From: Acidobacteriota bacterium
Lineage (GTDB): Bacteria; Acidobacteriota; Thermoanaerobaculia; Multivoradales; Multivoraceae
Direction: 5' to 3'
NCBI GenBank assembly: GCA_029263415.1
Contig: JAJCXN010000055.1
Location: 248,001 to 312,000, forward strand
DNA length: 64,000 nucleotides
Under the pieces are notes generated by a model, which had not been told where the DNA came from, searched no databases, and was given only the letters and a program-made list of their open reading frames with translations. Positions 16,901 through 23,653 of this stretch are shown here, one piece after another (positions within the stretch are counted from its first letter, which is position 1; the number at the start of each line of letters is the position of its first letter). The position numbers and the translations under genes are program-made.

Positions 16901-17890
16901 CATGGACGCTACTCAGTGACCTGGTGGGATCCAGCTGTGCTCCACCTTGATGTGAAGCGTGAAGTTGGGCTTGCTCGCGAAGGGCTGTTGAGTCCCAAGG
17001 TCTTGCAGCAGCTCGATGGCGCGGGCTCCACCGCCGCGTCGGCTCCTGCGGTCGAGCGCAATCTCGAGCGCTACCGCTCGTGGCAGATCAAGCGAGCATC
17101 CATCCTCGCCAGTGGAAGTGCCCCCTCACGCGAGGTTGAGGCGGTCACTGCGATCGATGCTGAGCCACCGGGTGGGATCAGGACGGTTGCGTTGCAGACG
17201 GTCAGGCGTGTCGACAGCTGCCGCCCCAGTGGCCTACGCTTTGGCGAGCTCGTGCATAGCGTTCTACAATTGGTGGATCTCCGGCGCTCGCAAGTTGAGA
17301 TCATTGATCAAGCGCGCGAATTGGCATTGATGACCGCTCGGATCATCGGAGCCAGCGATCGCGAACGAGACGCAGCTGTGGAAGCTGTGGGCGAACTGGC
17401 AGGATCGTCACTCGGCGCAGAACTGCGGGCGGCGACCGGCCTGTGGCGCGAGTTTCCGCTTTCGGCGAAGGTAACAATCCAAAGCGAGGATGGCATTGCC
17501 AGAGAGGTTGTGGTGGACGCGGTGATAGACCTCATGTTCACCAACGGAAGCGAGATCGTGGTGGTGGACTTCAAGACCGACGCCGCCTTGCTCGCGAGCG
17601 TAGGCACGGCCGGCTCGGCACACGCGATCAAGGTCCCGGGCAGTTCACAGACTGGCAGCCAACAGACCGGTATTCAAAGAACCGGCGATCAGCAGACGGA
17701 CAATGAGCAAACGGGCAGCCCCATCGCGGACGGCCCAGGCTCAAACAACGCCCCGATGACGAAGTACTGCCGGCAACTATCGTGGTACGCCGAGTTGCTC
17801 GAATCGTCGGGCAATCTCGCATCGCTCCTCAGCACACTTGAGGCGCCGCCCGAAGCGAATGATCTCGAGTTGCGGCTAGTGCAAATCTAG
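13922..17890 (+). CDS. addA: AddA/RecB-like helicase-nuclease
   Basis: A 1322-residue SF1 helicase that unwinds and degrades double-strand breaks with AddB. Walker A is AAAGTGKT (30-37); motif II is LFIDEFQDTDPVQ; VVGDPKQSIYRFRRAD is the conserved Gln/Arg motif; HAAKGLEFRVVILADM and VAYVAATRARDLLVV are motifs V and VI. The C-terminal nuclease has Asp1216 and Lys1218 in VVVDFKTDA and the later YCRQLSWYAELL, so both AddA and AddB look nuclease-competent. Between the two nuclease motifs sits a five-residue tandem repeat (QTGSQ-like, nt 17648-17719). Translation is coupled to addB by a 4-base overlap. Confidence 0.93.
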   Translation: MKLVDQGWALDRATRDRIQTDLGTSMLVEAAAGTGKTTQLIGRLVAVITTGATTVDKIVAVTFTRKAAGELKLRLREALEEARADTNAVVRERVEAAIAHLEETRIGTIHSFCADLLRQRPVEAGVDPDFAEVADDEGPRLFARAFDRWIQDQFEVMPEGLRRALSRLALESGYQGGQRSTPLERLRDAAWKLAEWRDYPAAWQRPPFDRVPLIDRLVDLVARLASHARRANHKGDRLRNSLEPVVILDTWIRRAGFDLLPKPETPSTSPLPDGVLRFPSTQAEQVETEDPFARVPEGGQHWTGKLETRDYDALEARLLELRVQLRRPQNKHKGRGKFAEALPREQVIEERDLFLECLDHFQRVANADLAALLQRELRGVLPEYERTKHSEGRLDFSDLLLLTRLLLVTSADVRNTLQEQISHLFIDEFQDTDPVQAEVLLLLAADDPSCVDWREVRPAPGKLFVVGDPKQSIYRFRRADVRLYEGIKERLRERGTAILELGRSFRANSGIQRFVNAAFAPLMDADAAAGRPSYLALGEFRQAPEGQPAVVSLPVPSPYKWKYLSQRAIEESQPKAVAAYCDWLINKSGFKVERDGDWVPVTEADICILFRRYLSWGRDVTRPYTQALEDRGITHLLIGARTFHQREEIETLRAALLAIEHPDEELVCFATLRGSLFSFSDELLLRYRAAVGGFSAFAWQAFHKRNGQKRSGKQPSDKKPTGSEFENPRVNGELEPVGEVLDLLVKLHRLRNRRAVVETVQELLDTTRARAGFALRPAGHQVLANVERICELARAYEMTGGRSFRGFVERLEAQAARPTSAEAPVVEDGAEGVRIMTVHAAKGLEFRVVILADMTANIAIREPDAAVDADTGLCATKLLGCAPIDLIQRMDVEKARDHAEGVRVAYVAATRARDLLVVPAVGDEARPGWIEPLNSALYPENPRDSEPSPGCPEFGERSVLERPMELESPGEAAGLMGSEDPSVKPGLHRFEGSHGRYSVTWWDPAVLHLDVKREVGLAREGLLSPKVLQQLDGAGSTAASAPAVERNLERYRSWQIKRASILASGSAPSREVEAVTAIDAEPPGGIRTVALQTVRRVDSCRPSGLRFGELVHSVLQLVDLRRSQVEIIDQARELALMTARIIGASDRERDAAVEAVGELAGSSLGAELRAATGLWREFPLSAKVTIQSEDGIAREVVVDAVIDLMFTNGSEIVVVDFKTDAALLASVGTAGSAHAIKVPGSSQTGSQQTGIQRTGDQQTDNEQTGSPIADGPGSNNAPMTKYCRQLSWYAELLESSGNLASLLSTLEAPPEANDLELRLVQI
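17648..17719 (+). repeat. 15-nt in-frame tandem repeat inside the AddA nuclease domain
   Basis: Five copies of a pentapeptide (QTGSQ, QTGIQ, RTGDQ, QTDNE, then QTGS) encoded by a 15-nt unit, lying between the DFKTD and YCRQLSWY nuclease motifs. Other AddA proteins have a short loop here, so this is a likely recent expansion that adds a flexible linker. Confidence 0.8.
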
Positions 17891-17916
17891 CGCGCAACTC
17901 TGGACAGGGAGGCGTG

Positions 17917-19563
17917 CTAGTCCGCAGCCTTCCACTGCCAAAGAATGCTTAGCGCAAACAGGAACGGGATGCCCATTACAAACGGTGAGATCACCATCGT
18001 CGCCGGTGGGTGGCCGAGCACCACGTCGCCGATTGACATGAAGGCGTAGGTCAGCAGTGGTAGCAGCAGGAGTGGCCGCGAGAGTTTGCCGAGCGGTTGC
18101 CAGTCGATCCGCTTCTCGATGGTCCGATAGATCATCATTACCACGAACACTGTGCCCACCCAGCCGATGTAGTTGTGGAACGGAATGCCGAAGTACTGGC
18201 CGCCATCTTCCCAGACCCAGGCTTTGTCGAAACCGACCATGTAGGGGTCAAGGGTGAGATCCCAGGCGGTCATGATCATGGCGCTCAAGAATGAGACAAA
18301 AGCAGTGATCCCGATCGGGACGTCGGCGCCACTCGGCCGAGTTGGTTTGCCGAAACTGATGAAGTTCGCGATCAAGTAGCTTGGGTACATCATCAGGAAC
18401 CAGGTGCACGGGATCACCCACGGCACCTCACCGAAGAATTTGTAGCCCAGGACATCGGTGTAGTAGTACTTCCCGAAGATCAGCCCTGACTTGGTGCCCA
18501 ACAGTTCCGAGAGGAGTGACAGCGGCGCCGCCACAGCTACGAAGGCGCCAGCGCGCTTCCATCCGAGAACGTAGATGGCATGGACCAAGCTGAAGGCAGC
18601 GAAAATCGGCACCAGCTGCGTGAACGGCACTCTGATGTTGCGCAGCGCCGGCGACAACTGGAACGCGAATAGAACAAGGCCCAGTGCTATCCCGATCCCG
18701 AGCACCACTCTCGCGACGTTGCTGCGGGTGGTGGGTGGCTGGGGATCGGTGTCGATGGGGGCACCGATGAACAGTCGAGCGCAAGCTGCAAGCACTGCGA
18801 TTCCCATCGCAAAGGGTGCGATCAGTCGGGTTGCAATGGGGTCACCGATGAAGAGATCACCGATCATGTTGATGGCGTAGATCCCGACCGGCAGCGCTGC
18901 CACCCACTTGCCGGTTTTGCCCATGGGTTCGAGGCGGATGTAGCGCTCCGCGATGCGGTAAGCGAGAATGATCAGGAAGCTGACCTGCACCCAACCGTAG
19001 TAGTTGGCGAAGGGCACGCCGAAGTAAGGACCGCCATCGAGCCACTTCCAGGCGCCGACAACGCCAGACATGTAGGGGTCGAGTGTCAGGTCCCAGGCGG
19101 TCATCACCACTGCAGTCAAAGCCGAGAGCCAGAGGATCTGCCCCCAACCGCTGCGCACCAGAGCAGGCGTTCTGGTCACCACTAAATTGGCGATGACATA
19201 GGCCGGATAGAGCATCAGGAACCAGGTCAACGGAATGACGTATGGGACCTCGCCTAGCTTGGGGCCGAGGACGTCAGTGTAGAGGTAGTCACCAACGTTG
19301 CCCGAACTGATCGAGTGCGATTCGGCAATCCAAGAACCGACGCTGGTGATCGAGAAGAAGGCCAGGGTGCGTCGCCAGCCCAGCATGTGGGCACCATGAA
19401 TGAGGCCGAAGGCAGTGAACAGGAGCGCTGAGACAATCAGCGCTGGCTGTTCGCCCGGCGATCCTGCGGTGATCAGCCGATGTGCCACGAACAGCGCGAA
19501 GGCGATCAGGCTGCCAATTTCAATAGTGCGGCTGAGTTTGCTGGACGAGGATGAATCGGGCAT
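17917..19563 (-). CDS. Tandem-duplicated carotenoid biosynthesis membrane protein (CruF/DUF422-like)
   Basis: A 548-residue polytopic membrane protein made of two homologous halves. Half one (about 15-270) has EVPYVIPLTWFLMLYP and MTAWDLTLDPYM (154-165) followed by GGPYFGVPFANYYGWV. Half two (about 285-545) repeats these as EVPWVIPCTWFLMMYP, MTAWDLTLDPYM and GGQYFGIPFHNYIGWV. Each half resembles the Carot_synth/CruF family (carotenoid 1,2-hydratase and bisanhydrobacterioruberin hydratase), whose usual members have one such unit of about 250-300 residues. The conserved Trp-Asp and Asp-Pro residues are present in both halves. No other carotenoid genes are nearby, so the pathway role is inference. 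Confidence 0.75.
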   Translation of the reverse strand: MPDSSSSSKLSRTIEIGSLIAFALFVAHRLITAGSPGEQPALIVSALLFTAFGLIHGAHMLGWRRTLAFFSITSVGSWIAESHSISSGNVGDYLYTDVLGPKLGEVPYVIPLTWFLMLYPAYVIANLVVTRTPALVRSGWGQILWLSALTAVVMTAWDLTLDPYMSGVVGAWKWLDGGPYFGVPFANYYGWVQVSFLIILAYRIAERYIRLEPMGKTGKWVAALPVGIYAINMIGDLFIGDPIATRLIAPFAMGIAVLAACARLFIGAPIDTDPQPPTTRSNVARVVLGIGIALGLVLFAFQLSPALRNIRVPFTQLVPIFAAFSLVHAIYVLGWKRAGAFVAVAAPLSLLSELLGTKSGLIFGKYYYTDVLGYKFFGEVPWVIPCTWFLMMYPSYLIANFISFGKPTRPSGADVPIGITAFVSFLSAMIMTAWDLTLDPYMVGFDKAWVWEDGGQYFGIPFHNYIGWVGTVFVVMMIYRTIEKRIDWQPLGKLSRPLLLLPLLTYAFMSIGDVVLGHPPATMVISPFVMGIPFLFALSILWQWKAAD

Positions 19564-19787
19564 GAGGAAAGCTCCACCTTGTCGAACTGGAGGGGTGTAG
19601 GGGCCTTCGCTAGAAGGGCCTAAGGGTTTCGAGGCACCGATCTGTAGTCAGGGACTGGAGTCATTATGGTATGGAGTCTCGACGTTGTGCTAGGCGATTC
19701 TTTGGATCCGGGAAGCAGTCTTGCAACGACCGATTGCACTGCCAAAACGGCAGCGGCGTTGGGAACTCTGGTCCTGAGCCTCACAGC

Positions 19788-19793
19788 GACTAG
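19788..19793 (+). promoter_or_regulatory. Possible -10 box upstream of the glyoxalase II gene
   Basis: TAGAAT sits 26 bases before the start codon of the glyoxalase II gene, ahead of a clear AAAGGAGA ribosome-binding site (around 19806-19813). No convincing -35 hexamer is visible at 16-18 bases upstream, so this is weak. Confidence 0.3.
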
Positions 19794-19819
19794 AATGCAG
19801 GCCCAAAAGGAGACCTGCA

Positions 19820-20587
19820 ATGTTGACCATCGAACGCCTTCCCGTCCTCAGCGACAACTACATGTATCTCGTGCACGAGAGTGAAACCGGAACCACCGCC
19901 GCGGTTGATCCGCCAGTGGTCGCACCGGTCGTGGAGAGGCTCTCCGCTCAGGGCTGGTCTCTCGACTGGATTTTGGCCACCCATCACCACCCCGACCATG
20001 TCGACGGCATTGCTGAACTCAAAGAGAAGTGCGGTGCGACCGTTGCAGGACCCCGAGCCGAGCGCGACAAGATCCCAGGCATCGACGTCGACCTTGCACA
20101 GGGCGATCGATTCGAACTGGGCGCTTCAACCGCCCAGATGATCGAGACCCCGGGCCATACCCTGGGCCACATCAGCTATTGGTTCGAGGATGACAAGGCG
20201 CTGTTCAGCGCTGACGCGCTGTTCGCGCTTGGCTGCGGTCGCGTGTTCGAAGGCACCATGGAACAGATGTGGGAGTCCCTGGCGAAGCTGCGCGAGCTGC
20301 CTGACGACACGGTGGTTTACAGCGGTCATGAATATACGTTGGGCAACGCGCGGTTCGCCTTGACGGTAGACCCAGACAATCAGGCGCTCAAGGAGCGCTG
20401 CGAGGAGGTTGAACGCCTGCGAGCGGCAGGGGAGCCGACCGTGCCGTCGATGCTTGGCCTGGAGAAGGCGACGAATCCGTTCTTAAGGCCGGATGACTCA
20501 GGCATTCGTGCGGTTTTGGGAATGGGAGACGATGCCTCGAACGCCGACGTGTTTGCCGAGATCCGCGGGCGCAAGGATCGGGCATAG
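19820..20587 (+). CDS. gloB: Hydroxyacylglutathione hydrolase (glyoxalase II)
   Basis: A 255-residue metallo-beta-lactamase-fold enzyme that hydrolyses S-D-lactoylglutathione to lactate and glutathione in methylglyoxal detoxification. The dinuclear metal site is clear: THHHPDH (His55, His57, Asp59, His60), then TPGHTLGH and the bridging aspartate in ALFSADALFALGCGRVFEGT, and the final VYSGHEYTLGNARFAL. The C-terminal helical substrate-binding domain with NPFLR is also present, so length and both domains match true GloB. The start is supported by a strong AAAGGAGA site. It is divergent from the CruF-like gene. Confidence 0.93.
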   Translation: MLTIERLPVLSDNYMYLVHESETGTTAAVDPPVVAPVVERLSAQGWSLDWILATHHHPDHVDGIAELKEKCGATVAGPRAERDKIPGIDVDLAQGDRFELGASTAQMIETPGHTLGHISYWFEDDKALFSADALFALGCGRVFEGTMEQMWESLAKLRELPDDTVVYSGHEYTLGNARFALTVDPDNQALKERCEEVERLRAAGEPTVPSMLGLEKATNPFLRPDDSGIRAVLGMGDDASNADVFAEIRGRKDRA

Positions 20588-20783
20588 ATGGTGGCTCGGG
20601 CATCGGTCGACCTTTGATTCCTCTGCGCCCATCACAATGCGATTCGGTCAACCGCTGGCACGCTCGCAGGACCCATGCGCGTTTGTCGGTGTCATGCGGG
20701 GCTTTGCGGGCGATCGTTGAACAAACCTTCCTGTGCCTCGGGAGATCAACAGAGCCCAGTGGGGTCAGAGGGTCACAGAGTCG

Positions 20784-20981
20784 CTAACCCCCTCCTAGCA
20801 AGCCCTTGGCGATCAGTACAGGGACAATCAGCCACAAGAGACCTTTGATCAAGAAGAACAGGAACCCAACAACGCCAAAGCGCTTGACGTACCGCTTCAG
20901 TTTGCTTTGACGCTCCGCGACGGGTGCTGGCCCGACTTCGGCCGGGCTGGCGTCGGTCGGTGACTTGTGCTCGTCTGACAT
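20784..20981 (-). CDS. Small single-pass membrane protein
   Basis: A 65-residue protein. An acidic, proline-rich N-terminus (DEHKSPTDASPAEVGPAPV) leads into a basic stretch (KLKRYVKRFG) and a long hydrophobic C-terminal segment (VVGFLFFLIKGLLWLIVPVL) ending in GLLGGG. The basic-hydrophobic order predicts a C-terminal membrane anchor. Short proteins with a KRFGVVGFLFFLIKGL-like core occur in environmental bacteria; the function is unknown. The start is 86 bases past the stop of the DUF1499 protein on the same strand, so the two may share a transcript. Confidence 0.6.
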   Translation of the reverse strand: MSDEHKSPTDASPAEVGPAPVAERQSKLKRYVKRFGVVGFLFFLIKGLLWLIVPVLIAKGLLGGG

Positions 20982-21003
20982 CGGAGAAGAACTCTTTTCG
21001 GGT

Positions 21004-21918
21004 CTAGCTACCAGCTTGATTCAAGGCTTCGATAAAGGCACGGATGCGGGCTGCATTGGCGCCGAGATCACTCTGGCCATCGCGGGACTTAGAGCGGATG
21101 TCCACCATCGAGTGGGCGGCGTCGGCTCCATCTGGTCCTTGAATACGGATGACAATGTCGTCTACGAATCGGAAAGTGCCGGAGGTTGCGGTGGCCTCGA
21201 TGGTGGCTTCAACGGGCACAGGAGTGGGTTCAAGCTCGGGCTCTGTGCCGGCCTCGGCCTCAGGGTCTACGTTCGCCTCCGCATCTAGTTTCGCCTCAGT
21301 GTCTACGATCGCCTCAGTGTCTAGGGCATCGTTGATCGACGCGGAAGCTTCGGGACCGGTTGGTGCAGGCAGGTTGCTCGCGATCACGGTCCAGCCGAGG
21401 CTCTCAGCGACTTGCTTCGCTTGGGCCAGGACATCTGCCGGCGAGCGCATGAGGTGCATCGAACTGAGATCAGCGTAGGCCTCGCGGTGGAGTTCTACTG
21501 TGTTCTCTGGCCCATGAGGGAAGGCTAGATCGACTCCCTCGTTGGCGGGATCCTGGGCAAGCTCAACAAAAACTGGTGGATTACCGAGATTGGTGGTGAT
21601 GTCGTGGATTGGCGGGACACCCGCTCCACCACGACCCAGGTTGCCAACGAAAAGCAGCACGAGCGCGCCCGCAATGGTGGCGAACATCGCAACACGAGCG
21701 CCTGTGTTGCCAGTGGATTTCCGCGTGGAGAAAAGAGCAACGAGTCCAACCAAGACGGTCGCAAGGGCAAACGGGAGCGCTAGTGCAAACAGCATGAAGC
21801 CGCGCAGGGGAGCGATCAAACCGAAATTTGCAAGTGCTGGCCCGAGCACCAAAGCGGTGAGAGTGGCGAAGCACAGAATGCGGGCGAAACGGGCTGAGAA
21901 GGCAGGCTTGGTGGTCAT
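21004..21918 (-). CDS. DUF1499 membrane protein with repeat insertion
   Basis: A 304-residue protein. Three hydrophobic segments lie in the first ~105 residues, followed by a DUF1499 domain: PPIHDITTNLGNPPVF, then after a long gap FRFVDDIVIRI and the diagnostic VDIRSKSRDGQSDLGANAAR. DUF1499 proteins have no established function. The domain is split by an acidic low-complexity insert of about 45 residues, including four copies of a hexapeptide (DTEAIV, DTEAKL, DAEANV, DPEAEA), just where the family has a short loop. The small membrane protein downstream may be co-transcribed. Confidence 0.8.
   Translation of the reverse strand: MTTKPAFSARFARILCFATLTALVLGPALANFGLIAPLRGFMLFALALPFALATVLVGLVALFSTRKSTGNTGARVAMFATIAGALVLLFVGNLGRGGAGVPPIHDITTNLGNPPVFVELAQDPANEGVDLAFPHGPENTVELHREAYADLSSMHLMRSPADVLAQAKQVAESLGWTVIASNLPAPTGPEASASINDALDTEAIVDTEAKLDAEANVDPEAEAGTEPELEPTPVPVEATIEATATSGTFRFVDDIVIRIQGPDGADAAHSMVDIRSKSRDGQSDLGANAARIRAFIEALNQAGS
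21250..21321 (-). repeat. 18-nt in-frame tandem repeat in the DUF1499 gene
   Basis: Four copies of an 18-nt unit encode DTEAIV, DTEAKL, DAEANV and DPEAEA. The unit boundaries fall on codons, so copy-number changes would stay in frame. Confidence 0.75.
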
Positions 21919-22089
21919 TCGAACTCCGGTGGTCTGAAGGCTGAGACGCGCTGGTCGGTGCTTGAGCAGATCCGTTCTTGGTTGGTCGTCGGGTTTCGTC
22001 TAAGTGTGAAAGCTTATCCGGTCCCTCTCTTCCAAGAAGACCGTAATCGGACGAGCGTTGCAGCGCAGGCTGTTAGCCTTTGCCGCACG

Positions 22090-22974
22090 ATGATGGACTC
22101 CTTTGGAACCTCGGTTCTGCTCTTGATAGTGGGCGTTGTGGCCGGAACGCTGAACGTTCTTGCGGGCGGGGGTTCGCTCTTGAGCCTGCCAGTGCTGATC
22201 TTCATTGGGCTGCCTTCGGTTGAAGCGAACGGCACCAATCGGGTCGCGATCCTGATGCAGAACGTGGTCGCCACGCTCCGTTTTCAACAACACGGAGTGG
22301 TGCCGTGGGGCATCGCTGGCTGGGCGGCGATTCCCGCGGTGTTTGGTTCCCTGCTGGGTGCGCAGCTGGCGTTGCTGATGGACGACTCCCAGTTCCAGCG
22401 GATACTGGCTTGGATCATGGTCGCTGTCACCGTGTGGAGCATGGTGCAGAACCGTCGTCAACGACGGTCGAAGGGCGGGCACTCGACCCGTGCCTCAGCT
22501 CTCGCTGACCCGCCTACCCTGGTCGATCCAGCAGGCCCGGTCGACCCAACTGTTCCGGTCGATCCAGCTGTTCCAGTCGATCGAGCTGAATCGGCCGCGG
22601 AGCAGGGTTCTGGCCGGAGCAGCAGTCGCTGGCTGCTGGCGGCTGGCTTCTTCTGCGTCGGCGCCTACGGCGGTTTCGTTCAGGCGGGGGTGGGATTTCT
22701 GATTCTGGCAGCGCTGTCGATGGCGGGCCTGGACTTGGTGCGTGGAAACGCGGTCAAAGTGGTCGCAGTCCTGTGCTTCACGGTGATCGCTCTGATTGTG
22801 TTCGCGCGCAACGGACAGGTGCAGTGGGCTCTTGGTGCGGTGCTCGGTGTCGGTAACTCGATAGGGGCGCTCTTGGGAGTTCGCTTGACGGTGCTCAAGG
22901 GCCATGTCTGGATTGAGCGTTTTGTGACGGTCACGGTGTTGGCCTTTGCTGTGGCTCTTTGGGTGCGTTCTTGA
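22090..22974 (+). CDS. TSUP family anion transporter (TauE/SafE-like)
   Basis: About 294 residues if the start is the ATG at 22090 (or 22093); the frame is open from 21958 but the extra residues lack membrane character and run across the intergenic region. The N-terminal motif VVAGTLNVLAGGGSLLSLP, then GLPSVEANGTNRVA and the second-half copy YGGFVQAGVGFLILAALS with GNAVKV, are typical of the sulfite exporter TauE/SafE family, which has two homologous halves. Family members move sulfite, sulfonates or organic acids; the substrate here is unknown. The cytoplasmic loop between halves carries four hexapeptide repeats (VDPxVP). Confidence 0.85.
   Translation: MMDSFGTSVLLLIVGVVAGTLNVLAGGGSLLSLPVLIFIGLPSVEANGTNRVAILMQNVVATLRFQQHGVVPWGIAGWAAIPAVFGSLLGAQLALLMDDSQFQRILAWIMVAVTVWSMVQNRRQRRSKGGHSTRASALADPPTLVDPAGPVDPTVPVDPAVPVDRAESAAEQGSGRSSSRWLLAAGFFCVGAYGGFVQAGVGFLILAALSMAGLDLVRGNAVKVVAVLCFTVIALIVFARNGQVQWALGAVLGVGNSIGALLGVRLTVLKGHVWIERFVTVTVLAFAVALWVRS
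22522..22593 (+). repeat. 18-nt in-frame tandem repeat in the TSUP transporter loop
   Basis: Four 18-nt units encode VDPAGP, VDPTVP, VDPAVP and VDRAES between the two membrane halves of the transporter. The unit GTCGAYCCAxCTGTTCCG is nearly perfect in the middle copies. Confidence 0.75.
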
Positions 22975-23462
22975 CCACCACGGCGCCAGTTTCCGAGTCG
23001 AAACTTGAAGCGTCGGTGCTGATGTGTAGTGAGCTTGACTGCTCCGAACTCGCGTCTATGCTGCAGGGTTATGGCGTTGTGGTGAGCTGGGTCCCGGACG
23101 GAGCCCAGATCCCAGCCTCCTATTGGGGAGATCGAGAAGCGGGGATTCGAGACCGTGTGCTGTTTCTGCGTGGGGATACGCCTGTGCATTCGGCGCTGCA
23201 TGAGGCCAGTCACATCATCTGTGCTGCGGCTTCAGGTCGAGGCAGCCTCGATACCGACGCAGGCGGCGAGCAGATTGAGGAGGACGCGGTGTGTTTCCTA
23301 CAGATCCGTCTTGCGGATCGGCTCGCCGGTTTTGGCAAGGAACGCGCCTTGATCGACATGGATGCTTGGGGATACTCGTTCAGGCTGGGCAAGGCTAAGA
23401 CATGGTTTGAGCAGGACGCAGAAGATGCGTGCGCTTGGCTTGAGCAGCACGACATTCTGTGA
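22971..23462 (+). CDS. Small HExxH-motif protein of unknown function
   Basis: About 163 residues from a TTG start at 22971 that overlaps the transporter stop (TTGA); a GTG at 22959 is an alternative. The centre holds VHSALHEASHIICAA, an HExxH zinc-peptidase-like motif, followed by GGEQIEEDAVCFLQIRLADR, whose acidic pair could supply the third metal ligand, and the conserved DMDAWGYSFRLGKAKTWFEQDAEDACAWL tail. I recall close uncharacterised homologues in gammaproteobacteria. There is no signal peptide, so a cytoplasmic minimal metallopeptidase is possible, but activity is unproven. Confidence 0.65.
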   Translation: MTTTAPVSESKLEASVLMCSELDCSELASMLQGYGVVVSWVPDGAQIPASYWGDREAGIRDRVLFLRGDTPVHSALHEASHIICAAASGRGSLDTDAGGEQIEEDAVCFLQIRLADRLAGFGKERALIDMDAWGYSFRLGKAKTWFEQDAEDACAWLEQHDIL

Positions 23463-23610
23463 GCGCTGGCTGAGGCCAAGCCACTTGTCTTGCCCTTGCG
23501 GCGAATCCAGATCGGCTACCGTGCGTACATGTTTGGTAGTTTGTTTGATGGACCTCTAAGAAGTGACTCTCAAGACAGGTTCCTGGGAGCTGCGATGGAA
23601 CGCGCCTTTG

Positions 23611-23644
23611 GGTGTGGAATAGGAACGCTGGTGTGGAATAGGAA
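23611..23644 (+). repeat. 15-nt direct repeat at the AI-2E transporter start
   Basis: GGTGTGGAATAGGAA occurs at 23611-23625 and again at 23630-23644, a 19-bp period (two helical turns), ending 9 bases before the ATG at 23654. The second copy supplies the likely ribosome-binding site (TAGGAA). It could be a tandem operator or a duplication of the translation start region. Confidence 0.5.
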
Positions 23645-23653
23645 ACAGTCTCA

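Noticed and set aside
12000-17890. Possible defence island around addAB
   Set aside because: No restriction, CRISPR, toxin-antitoxin or other anti-phage gene is adjacent; AddAB alone is housekeeping repair.
22000-22089. Longer start for the TSUP transporter at 21958
   Set aside because: The extra residues lack the membrane pattern of the family and cover the intergenic region; the conserved part begins at the ATG pair 22090/22093.
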